Source: Anaerolineales bacterium UBA4823
GTDB lineage: Bacteria > Chloroflexota > Anaerolineae > Anaerolineales > UBA4823
Direction of reading: 5' to 3'
Length of the DNA stretch: 8,620 bases
NCBI GenBank assembly: GCA_002402275.1
Contig: DHFN01000184.1
Location: 35,435-44,054, forward strand
Under the pieces are notes generated by a model. That model ran no database searches. It saw nothing but the letters and a program-made list of their open reading frames with translations, and was not told the origin of the DNA. Within the stretch, counting starts at the first letter, position 1, and the number at the start of each line of letters is the position of its first letter. Of the stretch, positions 1 to 6,174 are shown one piece after another. A program made the position numbers and the translations under genes.

Positions 1-31
1 AGGCGTGCGGGTTCAAGTCCCGCCTTCCCCA
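1..31 (+). tRNA. tRNA 3' end, probably tRNA-Leu (5' part outside window)
   Basis: Only the 3' part of a tRNA is present. Bases 7-11 (GCGGG) and 19-23 (CCCGC) form a perfect 5-bp T-stem around the canonical 7-base T-loop TTCAAGT (12-18). Bases 24-30 (CTTCCCC) are the 3' acceptor strand, followed by discriminator A31. CCA is not encoded, since ATT follows. The preceding bases AGGCGT look like the 3' side of a long variable arm ending in an unpaired T. Together with discriminator A this fits tRNA-Leu better than tRNA-Ser, which normally has G there. The anticodon is outside the window, so the amino acid is an inference. The 5' acceptor strand should read GGGGAAG if this is right. Confidence 0.85.
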
Positions 32-78
32 TTATTTAGGGAGGGTAAGGGTTGGTAAAGTATAGATCATTTTTTCAC

Positions 79-108
79 TTGAAAACTCCCTCGTACATCC
101 CCCATAAA
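79..108 (+). promoter_or_regulatory. Possible promoter for the MFS transporter gene
   Basis: TTGAAA (79-84, five of six matches to the -35 consensus) lies 18 bases before CATAAA (103-108, four of six matches to TATAAT). It sits about 38 bases before the transporter start, in the only gap between the tRNA and that gene. The -10 is weak, and read-through from the tRNA transcript is an alternative. Confidence 0.35.
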
Positions 109-145
109 TAAAGTCAAATTACAGTATCCATCGTAGAGAATATGT

Positions 146-1582
146 ATGAATGAAATCCAGGTAGATTCTTATTTCCCTAAGCGCTATTCCATTTTGGTTG
201 CCATTATGCTAGGTAGTATTATGGGCCCCATTGATGGCAGTATCGTCAATGTGATTCTTCCAACCATCTCCGAAACGTTTAAAGTAGATATTGCCACAAT
301 CCAATGGGTTCCGATGATTTATCTCCTTACCATCAGCAGCATGCTTCTTTTTTATGGGCGTCTGGGGGATATTATCGGTTACAAGAAAATATACTTATCT
401 GGTCTGGCTGGTTTCGTTATTGTATCTGGATTATGCGGGTTCGCTCCCACAATAGCTTGGCTGATTGCCTGCCGGGCACTCCAAGGTCTTGCCGCTGGGA
501 TGATGATGGCAGTATCCTTGGCAATCATAACTGCCACTTTTCCCCCAATCGAAAGGGGAAAAACCCTAGGATTAAATGCAATCAGCATCTCCGCCGGTTT
601 AGCTCTCGGTCCCTCTCTTGGTGGATTCATTACCTCTACTTTGGGTTGGCGGTATGTTTTTTTTATTAATATCCCGATTGGGATTGCTGCTTTATTTTGG
701 GGACTTCAAGTTATTCCCGAATTTAAAGGACGACCTGGCAATGTAGATATCTTGGGGGCATTAACAGCCTTCATTTCCCTTTTCTCAATTCTTATATTTG
801 TCAACCGCTTTCAATATCATGGTTTAAGTTATAGCGCTGTGGTTCTGCTCCTGGTTTCGATCATATCCGGTTTTGTATTTTATCAGCTTGAAAACAAAAT
901 TGCCCAACCAATGCTTAATCTTAACCTATTTCGGAATTTAACTTTCTCACTTGCCAATGTTAGTGCTCTGTTAAATTTCATGGCGCAAAATGTAATGGTT
1001 TTTCTCACACCATTCTATCTCCAAAAAGTACTCCATTATCCATCCAATACCGTCGGTCTTATTATGACCGCTTTCCCTTTGGTCGTAATCCTCATCGCTC
1101 CTTTTAGCGGAGCCCTCTCTGACTACATTGGTACAACTTTTTTAGCCTGTTTAGGCACAGGGATATGTGCTTTGTCATTGTTTCTGATGAGTCAATTGAC
1201 TGTTTCAGTTCCTTCAGTGGATATTGTCTGGAGATTAGCTCTTTTTGGTCTAGGCACAGGTATTTTTCAATCCCCCAACAATAGCGCAGTGATGGGCAGT
1301 GTGCCAAGACATCATCTGGGCGTCGCCTCTGGAATACTGGCAACTATGCGAAATATTGGCATGGTTTTGGGTATTGCAATCGGAGGAGCCGTACTTTATT
1401 CTGTTGTTCCACCCCGTCTTCTTCAAAGCTCAACCCTCTATAATGGAGACGCACTAGATTTCTTAACCGGATTAAAATACGCATATTTTGTGGGAGGTAT
1501 TCTGGCAGCTTTAGCCATCGTCACAACCCTGATAAGAAGCAATGGAAAGAATAATCAAGATATTGAATATGCTAGCGACTAG
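146..1582 (+). CDS. MFS transporter, DHA2 (EmrB/QacA-like) family, 14 transmembrane helices
   Basis: This is a 478-residue integral membrane protein, probably a proton-driven exporter of drugs or other small molecules. About fourteen hydrophobic segments can be traced, from roughly residues 15-35 to 447-463, which is the DHA2 layout. An acidic residue (Asp30) sits in helix 1 within IDGSIVNVILP, like motif D1 of DHA2 exporters. Motif A is at 71-83 (GRLGDIIGYKK), motif B at 108-118 (ACRALQGLAAG, with Arg110) and the exporter-type motif C at 151-160 (GLALGPSLGG). A degenerate second motif A is at 319-329 (PFSGALSDYIG), and the family-typical GLGTGIFQSP stretch starts at 368. The start ATG at 146 is the only sensible one: nearby ATGs at 142 and 150 run into stops within a few codons. 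The Shine-Dalgarno is poor (TAGAGAA). It is a single-gene unit between the tRNA and the tig promoter. The substrate cannot be told from the sequence. Confidence 0.93.
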   Translation: MNEIQVDSYFPKRYSILVAIMLGSIMGPIDGSIVNVILPTISETFKVDIATIQWVPMIYLLTISSMLLFYGRLGDIIGYKKIYLSGLAGFVIVSGLCGFAPTIAWLIACRALQGLAAGMMMAVSLAIITATFPPIERGKTLGLNAISISAGLALGPSLGGFITSTLGWRYVFFINIPIGIAALFWGLQVIPEFKGRPGNVDILGALTAFISLFSILIFVNRFQYHGLSYSAVVLLLVSIISGFVFYQLENKIAQPMLNLNLFRNLTFSLANVSALLNFMAQNVMVFLTPFYLQKVLHYPSNTVGLIMTAFPLVVILIAPFSGALSDYIGTTFLACLGTGICALSLFLMSQLTVSVPSVDIVWRLALFGLGTGIFQSPNNSAVMGSVPRHHLGVASGILATMRNIGMVLGIAIGGAVLYSVVPPRLLQSSTLYNGDALDFLTGLKYAYFVGGILAALAIVTTLIRSNGKNNQDIEYASD

Positions 1583-1666
1583 CCAAAATCTAAAAATGAA
1601 TTTTTCCATTATTCAGCCTAGTTTATTCATTTCAATTGAATTATTTATAAAATGTTAATAGGTGCA

Positions 1667-1675
1667 TGTTATAAT
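1667..1675 (+). promoter_or_regulatory. Extended -10 promoter for tig-clpP
   Basis: TGTTATAAT is a perfect extended -10 (TGN plus consensus TATAAT at 1670-1675). No strong -35 sits 16-18 bases upstream, which is typical of extended -10 promoters; the region upstream (about 1620-1660) is very AT-rich and could act as an UP-like element. Transcription would start near 1682, giving a leader of about 34 bases that contains the TAAGGA ribosome-binding site at 1701-1706. Confidence 0.7.
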
Positions 1676-1715
1676 TTCGCCATAAAAAATATCTCACTCA
1701 TAAGGATATACGGCG

Positions 1716-3158
1716 TTGAAAATAGACACCCAACCACTTGAAAATCATCAATTAAAAGTTACTGTCGAAGCAACTGCTGAAGAATATGATTCTTCTCGCC
1801 AAAAAGCTATTCGGGATTTAACCAAAAAAGTTAAAATACCAGGATTTCGCCCCGGGAAAGTTCCCACTGCTGTTGCCTTAAATTATCTTGATCCAAAACT
1901 AGTCACCGAAGAGACTCTCGAATCTTTTGTGGATGCATATTACCCAAAAATTCTCGAGGAGATAAAAATAGACCCTTATGGTCCAGGAACATTAGAAAAA
2001 GTGACCAGTTTTGAACCATTAATAATGGAATTTGTTATTCCGCTAGCACCTAAAGTGGAATTAGGCGATTACCACTCTATTCGCGAACCTTATCACATTG
2101 AACCCTTGGAGGAAACTGAGGTAAAAGAAAATCTCGATTATCTTCAAGAAAGTTATGCCATGCTCGAACCGGTGGAAGATCGTCCAGCTCAAATTAATGA
2201 TATTGTCTATATTGATATCTCAGGGATCGCTCCAGGAAAAGAGGATCACCCTGACGAAAAGATTGCTAACTTTGCAAACTACCCAATCGAGATTCTTAAT
2301 GAGAATAAACAAAATTCTTACGAATGGCCCTTCCTTGGATTTTCCAAGAATTTAATTGGGAAAAATATCGGTGATCAGCTCGAGATTTCCTATACTTATC
2401 CAGATGATTATGCATCGGAAAATTTAAAAGGGAAAAAAGCAAATTTCTCCGTGACGATTAAGAGTATTAAACAACGTAATCTTCCGGAATTGAACGATGA
2501 ATTTGCACAATCCCTCGGAGATTTCAATAATATTGAGGAACTTAAGCAATCAATCCATAATTCCCTTGAAAAAGGAAAAATCCAGGAATATAACGAAGAT
2601 TATGATGATCAAGTTATAGATAAAATCATTCAGATTTCAACCATTCAATATCCGCCCCAAATGGTCGAGAAGGAAAAAGAACTCGTCATTGATCAATTAG
2701 AGAAACGTTTAAAACAATCCAATATGGACTTGGAGCTTTACCTGAAAACCCGCTCTATGAGCCGAGAAGATTTTGATGTAGATGCTCACCGTGTTGCCGA
2801 AGATCGCATCAAGCGCACTCTAGTCTTGTTTGAAATAGCCAAAACAGAGAATGTTCAAGTGGATCCAAACCAGGTTCAAAATGAGGCAGCAGAAGCCTAT
2901 AACGAACTAACAAATCGTTTACAAAAAACGAAGCTTGATAAAACATCAGAACAAAATATCATCTCAAATTTATTTGAAAATGTTTCAATGGATATCCTTA
3001 TTCGGAATACACTGGAGAAAGTTCGTCAGATTGCAAAAGGCGAAGAGGAACTTACACCTTCTCAACCAGAACAAACTCAAGCGGAACCTGCAGCAGTGGA
3101 ACCTGGTACACCGGTAACTGATAGTGAGATACCCCAAACTGAAACTAATAATTCTTAA
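1716..3158 (+). CDS. tig: Trigger factor, ribosome-associated chaperone / FKBP-type peptidyl-prolyl isomerase
   Basis: Trigger factor binds the ribosome at the peptide exit tunnel and shields nascent chains in the cytosol. The three family domains are visible. The N-terminal ribosome-binding domain (about 1-115) has the signature loop PGFRPGKVP at 42-50. An FKBP-type PPIase domain spans about 157-252, with the typical FLGFSKNLIGK stretch at 207-216 matching the family's F-x-GFE-x-x-L-x-G. A helical C-terminal chaperone domain runs to about 445. A Pro/Glu/Gln/Thr-rich, probably disordered tail fills 446-480, which makes the protein longer than the 432-residue E. coli homologue. The start is TTG at 1716, with TAAGGA (1701-1706) nine bases upstream; an N-terminal MKIDTQPLENHQLKV fits the family start. 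clpP follows after 22 bases, so the two are probably co-transcribed, a common pairing in bacteria. Confidence 0.96.
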   Translation: MKIDTQPLENHQLKVTVEATAEEYDSSRQKAIRDLTKKVKIPGFRPGKVPTAVALNYLDPKLVTEETLESFVDAYYPKILEEIKIDPYGPGTLEKVTSFEPLIMEFVIPLAPKVELGDYHSIREPYHIEPLEETEVKENLDYLQESYAMLEPVEDRPAQINDIVYIDISGIAPGKEDHPDEKIANFANYPIEILNENKQNSYEWPFLGFSKNLIGKNIGDQLEISYTYPDDYASENLKGKKANFSVTIKSIKQRNLPELNDEFAQSLGDFNNIEELKQSIHNSLEKGKIQEYNEDYDDQVIDKIIQISTIQYPPQMVEKEKELVIDQLEKRLKQSNMDLELYLKTRSMSREDFDVDAHRVAEDRIKRTLVLFEIAKTENVQVDPNQVQNEAAEAYNELTNRLQKTKLDKTSEQNIISNLFENVSMDILIRNTLEKVRQIAKGEEELTPSQPEQTQAEPAAVEPGTPVTDSEIPQTETNNS

Positions 3159-3180
3159 TGGTTAGAAGGAAAAATGAAAT

Positions 3181-3840
3181 ATGAAACAAATGATTAATCC
3201 TAGTTCGCTTGTTCCCATGGTCATAGAGACATCTGGTCATGGTGAGCGAGCGTATGATATCTATTCTTTACTGTTAAAAAATCGAATTGTTTTCTTAGGC
3301 ACACCAATCAATGATCAGGTTTCGAATTTGATCGTCGCCCAATTACTCTATTTGAGCAGCGAAGACCCAGAAAGCCCAATTCAAATGTACATTAATTCAC
3401 CGGGTGGACAGGTTTATGCTGGTCTGGCAATCTACGATACAATGCAAATGATCCCAAATCCTATTAGCACCCTAGCAGTTGGTATGACAGCTTCATTTGG
3501 AACAGTATTATTAACCGCAGGGACAAAAGGTCATCGCTATGCCTTACCCCATGCTACGATCCATATTCATCAACCTCTCGGTGGGGCTGAAGGTCAAGCA
3601 TCGGATATCGAAATTCAGGCACGTGAAATATTACGCTTAAAGGCAAGGCTGAATGAAATTCTCTCTCTTCATACTGGTCAACCGGTTGAGACGATTGAGA
3701 AGGACACCGAAAGGGATTTTTACTTAAATGCCGCTCAAGCGGTAGAATATGGAATTGTAGATCAGGTAATGGAGATTCCAGAAACAAAAAAACCACTACC
3801 TAAAAGTGAAGAGCAGGTCTTATTAACCGAAAGTCAATAA
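3181..3840 (+). CDS. clpP: ATP-dependent Clp protease proteolytic subunit ClpP
   Basis: ClpP is the serine peptidase chamber that degrades unfolded and tagged proteins handed over by a Clp ATPase. All catalytic elements are present: Ser105 in GMTASFG, His130 in HIHQPLGG and Asp179 in TERDF. The spacings (25 and 49 residues) equal those of E. coli Ser97, His122 and Asp171. The oxyanion-hole stretch NSPGG is at 72-76. The length, 219 residues, is normal for ClpP with a short N-terminal propeptide. AGAAGGA at 3164-3170 lies ten bases before the chosen ATG. The in-frame ATG at 3190 (Met4) is an alternative, and the ATG at 3174 is out of frame. It sits 22 bases after tig. The usual partner gene clpX does not follow. 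The tail (about 200-219) is polar and divergent, as is common in the family. Confidence 0.97.
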   Translation: MKQMINPSSLVPMVIETSGHGERAYDIYSLLLKNRIVFLGTPINDQVSNLIVAQLLYLSSEDPESPIQMYINSPGGQVYAGLAIYDTMQMIPNPISTLAVGMTASFGTVLLTAGTKGHRYALPHATIHIHQPLGGAEGQASDIEIQAREILRLKARLNEILSLHTGQPVETIEKDTERDFYLNAAQAVEYGIVDQVMEIPETKKPLPKSEEQVLLTESQ

Positions 3841-3875
3841 ACTAATCCAGCACACCAAACGACTTCGACCAATAG

Positions 3876-3970
3876 AAACCCTAAAGGGATCCCTTGCCAA
3901 AGATTATCATCCAGTTAAGTCACCTGTGGATAATGATCAATCAATAAGCATTGAAAAACCTTTAGGGTTT
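3876..3970 (+). repeat. Long-range perfect 12-bp inverted repeat after clpP
   Basis: AAACCCTAAAGG (3876-3887) is the exact reverse complement of CCTTTAGGGTTT (3959-3970), with 71 bases between them. In RNA the two arms could close a large stem around the inner hairpin at 3902-3938. The left arm also overlaps a perfect 12-base palindrome, AAGGGATCCCTT (3884-3895). The right arm overlaps the local terminator-like hairpin at 3954-3972, so the long-range and local pairings exclude each other. Function is unknown; possible roles are mRNA 3'-end stabilisation, attenuation, or a small RNA. The repeat itself is seen directly; any folding is inferred. Confidence 0.6.
3902..3938 (+). other. Inner stem-loop nested in the clpP 3' inverted repeat
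   Basis: GATTATCATCCA (3902-3913) can pair with TGGATAATGATC (3927-3938) across a 13-base loop. The 12 positions give ten Watson-Crick pairs, one U-G wobble and one C-A mismatch. It lies wholly inside the 71-base interval enclosed by the perfect inverted repeat, so an extended structured element is possible. No known riboswitch or other RNA family motif was recognised. Confidence 0.45.
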
Positions 3971-3973
3971 TTT
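3954..3973 (+). terminator. Rho-independent terminator-like hairpin after clpP
   Basis: AAAAACC (3954-3960) can pair with GGTTTTT (3966-3972) around the loop TTTAG, and the T-run continues through 3973. The stem is only seven pairs with two G-C pairs, so it is weak unless helped by the longer upstream pairing. The A-tract / stem / T-tract layout could work in both directions. It lies 113 bases after the clpP stop and 58 bases before the next gene, which makes it the likely end of the tig-clpP transcript. Confidence 0.5.
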
Positions 3974-4031
3974 ATATTGTAATTTTTCAAGATGAGTGTA
4001 AGGTTAACTCGTTAGAATAGAGAATTAGTTT

Positions 4032-4826
4032 ATGAATCAAAATTTCCCCGTTAAAAAATCTCTTAAAGCTTTAATCCTCGATATGGATGGTGTTTTATGG
4101 AAACAAGCAGAACCCATCGGGGATTTACCCAATATTTTCAAGAAAGTTAAAGAAAAAGGTCTAAGAGTAGCCTTAGTGACAAATAATGCGACTTTAACCG
4201 TTCAGCAATATGTGGATAAACTTGCGAAATTTGGTGTGAAACTAGAACCAGACCAGATTATTAATTCGCCGCAAGCAGTCAGTTACTACTTAAGAAAACA
4301 CTATCCAACCGGTAGTAAAGTTTATATCATTGGAGAAGCTGGGTTGCGAGAAGAAGTGATTAAAGATGGTTATACAATCGCCGAAAGAGATGTAGTGGCA
4401 ATGGTTGTAGGAATGGATTGGCAATTGAATTTTGAGAAATTGTGCCGGGCAACCCTTAATATCCGATCAGGAGCAGAATTCATTGCCACTAATGGGGATC
4501 GCACCTTCCCCACTCCTGAAGGACTTGTTCCGGGGGTTGGTGCGATATTATCTTTGCTCGAAACCGCTAGTGGTCAAAAGCCACTAATCTTAGGTAAACC
4601 CGAACCAATACTATACGAAATAGCGATGAATCATCTGCAGGTGACGCCTTCCGAGTCCCTTATTGTGGGTGACCGTTTGGAAACCGACATTTTAGGCGCT
4701 CAGAAGATCGGGTCACTCAGCGCGGTTGTTCTTTCAGGTGTTTCTTCGATGAGTGACGTTGAAAAATGGAATCCGCCACCTGACTTTATTTGTCAAGATT
4801 TAGAAGAACTTATAGATTTGATTTAA
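4032..4826 (+). CDS. HAD-superfamily phosphatase, class IIA (NagD / p-nitrophenylphosphatase-like)
   Basis: This is a cytosolic Mg-dependent phosphatase of the HAD fold, 264 residues, the usual size for NagD-type proteins. Motif I is DMDGVLW with nucleophile Asp17 and acid/base Asp19. Motif II is VTNNAT with Thr50, motif III is Lys189 in GKPEP, and motif IV is GDRLETD with Asp214 and Asp219. The stretch between motifs II and III (about 75-180) is the type IIA cap, with the characteristic FIATNGDRTFPT and PGVGAI segments at 150-161 and 167-172. Family members dephosphorylate sugar phosphates, nucleotides or phosphoglycolate; the substrate here cannot be assigned. The gene begins after the terminator-like hairpin, with a weak ribosome-binding site (AGAG) and a TAGAAT (-10-like, 4013-4018) only about 14 bases before the ATG but no good -35. 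rlmN follows after 14 bases, so the two probably share a transcript. Confidence 0.92.
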   Translation: MNQNFPVKKSLKALILDMDGVLWKQAEPIGDLPNIFKKVKEKGLRVALVTNNATLTVQQYVDKLAKFGVKLEPDQIINSPQAVSYYLRKHYPTGSKVYIIGEAGLREEVIKDGYTIAERDVVAMVVGMDWQLNFEKLCRATLNIRSGAEFIATNGDRTFPTPEGLVPGVGAILSLLETASGQKPLILGKPEPILYEIAMNHLQVTPSESLIVGDRLETDILGAQKIGSLSAVVLSGVSSMSDVEKWNPPPDFICQDLEELIDLI

Positions 4827-4840
4827 CTTGGATATGGGAG

Positions 4841-5902
4841 ATGGAAGATAGAAAACTCGTCTACGATTATTCAAGAGAAGATTTAACCCCACTTTTTCAA
4901 GAATGGAATGAACCTCCTTATCGCGTTAAACAGTTGTGGGAAGGATTATATCGGCACCTCTGGGAAGATATTAACGATTTCACTCCTTTTTCAATAGAAC
5001 TTCGAGACCGCATTTCCCAAGATTTTACTTTCCAGGCAATTCATCCTGTTCGGGAAATTGTCTCTCCTGATGGAGAAACTCATAAAACTCTCTTTTATAC
5101 CCGTTCCGGAAATCCTCTTGAAACCGTATTGATGCATTATAAAAACAGACATACTCTTTGCATATCGAGCCAATCAGGCTGTGGTATGGGATGTATTTTT
5201 TGTGCCACCGGTCAAATGGGGTTCAAAGCCAATTTATCTTGCGGTGAAATGATCGCCCAAGTTCTCTATTACAACCGAATTCTTGCTCAAGATGGTCAGA
5301 AGCTAACCAATATTGTCATTATGGGAATGGGTGAACCTCTGAATAATTTCGATCAAACAATAAAAGCAATTGACTTCTTAAATGATCCGCAAGGTTTAAA
5401 TATGGGTGAAAGACGCTTTACAATCTCGACAGTTGGACTTGTGCCGCAATTAAACCGCTTCTCTGAAATGAACCGACAAATTAATCTGGCGATTTCGTTG
5501 CATGCTGCTGACGATGATCTTCGTTCTAAAATTATCCCGATCAATCGGAAATATCCTCTTTCTGAATTAATGGCAGCTTGTCGTAAATATTCCAAGGTTA
5601 CCCATCGCAGGATTACTTTTGAATGGGCTTTAATTCGAGATTTCAATGATGATCCCGGACAAGCTCAAAAATTGGTTAATTTATTAAAAGGTTTAATTGC
5701 GCATGTCAATCTCATCCCACTAAACCCGACGGTCCTATTTCCTGGCAAACCTCCGAGGAGTGAAAGAATTACGCAATTCCAACAATACTTAATCAAAAAC
5801 CATATTCCCTGTACAATTCGACTTCGCCGTGGTATCGACATTCAAGCAGGCTGCGGTCAATTAGCGACTAAAAATCTTTCTGAGCAGAATAAATTGTGCT
5901 AG
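4841..5902 (+). CDS. rlmN: Dual-specificity RNA methyltransferase RlmN (radical SAM)
   Basis: RlmN makes 2-methyladenosine at A2503 of 23S rRNA, and in E. coli also at A37 of some tRNAs. The iron-sulfur cluster motif C-x3-C-x2-C is formed by Cys114, Cys118 and Cys121 (CGMGCIFC). The two mechanistic cysteines are Cys107 (in HTLCISSQ) and Cys338 (in AGCGQL), matching E. coli Cys118 and Cys355; the 7/11/14 spacing from Cys107 to the cluster cysteines is identical. The SAM-binding GMGEP is at 162-166. The N-terminal LYDYSREDL...PYRVKQLW helical region is typical of the family. The ATG at 4841 gives 353 residues, a normal length, and places the conserved N-terminus correctly. A longer frame back to a TTG at 4790 would overlap the HAD gene and lacks a ribosome-binding site. 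The GGGAG touching the ATG is badly spaced, so the start could rely on coupling to the HAD gene 14 bases upstream. Cfr-type A2503 C8-methylases share the cysteines, but context and sequence favour RlmN. Confidence 0.95.
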   Translation: MEDRKLVYDYSREDLTPLFQEWNEPPYRVKQLWEGLYRHLWEDINDFTPFSIELRDRISQDFTFQAIHPVREIVSPDGETHKTLFYTRSGNPLETVLMHYKNRHTLCISSQSGCGMGCIFCATGQMGFKANLSCGEMIAQVLYYNRILAQDGQKLTNIVIMGMGEPLNNFDQTIKAIDFLNDPQGLNMGERRFTISTVGLVPQLNRFSEMNRQINLAISLHAADDDLRSKIIPINRKYPLSELMAACRKYSKVTHRRITFEWALIRDFNDDPGQAQKLVNLLKGLIAHVNLIPLNPTVLFPGKPPRSERITQFQQYLIKNHIPCTIRLRRGIDIQAGCGQLATKNLSEQNKLC

Positions 5903-5905
5903 AAT
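5897..5905 (+). promoter_or_regulatory. Extended -10 promoter overlapping the rlmN stop codon
   Basis: TGCTAGAAT matches the extended -10 pattern (TGN followed by TAGAAT, five of six). Its TAG at 5900-5902 is the stop codon of rlmN. No convincing -35 is seen at the normal distance. Transcription would start near 5912 and give a leader of about 34 bases before the NIL-domain gene, containing the strong ribosome-binding site GGAGG at 5934-5938. The same layout is seen at the tig promoter. Confidence 0.5.
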
Positions 5906-5945
5906 GAATTGATCAAATTATCCCCAATCCCTTGGAGGACAGATT

Positions 5946-6173
5946 ATGACAAACCAAGTGGTTCGTTTAAATTATCCATCCACTCTTTTACATGTTCCAA
6001 TTATCAATCAACTTATTAAGCAATACGACCTCACAGTGAATATCATGCGAGCTCAAATAGATAACGACCAGGGCTGGATTGAATTACAACTCGCCGGACC
6101 CATTCAAACTATAGACGAAGCAGTGGAATGGCTACAACTGCAGGGAATCAAAGTTAATTTTCTTAAAGAATGA
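5946..6173 (+). CDS. Stand-alone NIL-domain protein (ferredoxin-like fold, ligand-binding type)
   Basis: The 75-residue protein is essentially one NIL domain, the module usually found at the C-terminus of the methionine ABC-transporter ATPase MetN, where it binds methionine and regulates transport, and also fused to some ferredoxins. The family pattern is visible: a first strand VVRLNYP (5-11), a helix with VPIINQLIKQYDLTVNI (17-33), a second strand, the turn and strand GWIELQLAG (43-51), and a second helix (55-66) leading to a final strand IKVNFL. No transmembrane segment, metal motif or second domain is present. GGAGG at 5934-5938, seven bases before the ATG, is among the best ribosome-binding sites in the window. 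It leads a tight unit, with the next gene one base downstream. Its ligand is unknown; methionine or another sulfur compound is only a family-based guess. Confidence 0.85.
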   Translation: MTNQVVRLNYPSTLLHVPIINQLIKQYDLTVNIMRAQIDNDQGWIELQLAGPIQTIDEAVEWLQLQGIKVNFLKE

Positions 6174-6174
6174 G

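Noticed and set aside
38..91. AGGGAG / CTCCCT pairing and T-run after the tRNA as a tRNA terminator
   Set aside because: The 6-bp arms are 42 bases apart and the T-run (70-75) lies between them, which is not a terminator layout.
1..145. tRNA 3' end as an attachment site of an integrated element
   Set aside because: No second copy of the tRNA 3' sequence is seen in the window, there is no integrase gene, and the following genes are of chromosomal type.
379..630. Minus-strand open frame inside the transporter gene
   Set aside because: It is antisense to a well-supported membrane protein, has no ribosome-binding site and no recognisable protein features; the other short frames overlapping real genes were dismissed for the same reason.
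1571..1583. Perfect 5-bp hairpin GCTAG-CGA-CTAGC at the end of the transporter gene, as a terminator
   Set aside because: The stem is short and no T-run follows directly; the first T-rich stretch comes about 17 bases later. It could be chance within coding sequence.
1594..1632. 8-bp inverted repeat AAATGAAT / ATTCATTT between the transporter and tig
   Set aside because: It consists almost only of A-T pairs with a 23-base loop in a very AT-rich gap, so it is easily expected by chance.
3841..4031. Known riboswitch or T-box upstream of the HAD gene
   Set aside because: No recognisable conserved core (for example the T-box sequence or common riboswitch motifs) is present, and the hairpins sit before a -10-like box close to the HAD start, suggesting they belong to the clpP transcript end.
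4790..4840. Longer rlmN start at a TTG, overlapping the end of the HAD gene
   Set aside because: No ribosome-binding site precedes it, the extra 17 residues look like an out-of-frame reading of the HAD tail, and the ATG at 4841 matches the normal RlmN N-terminus and length.
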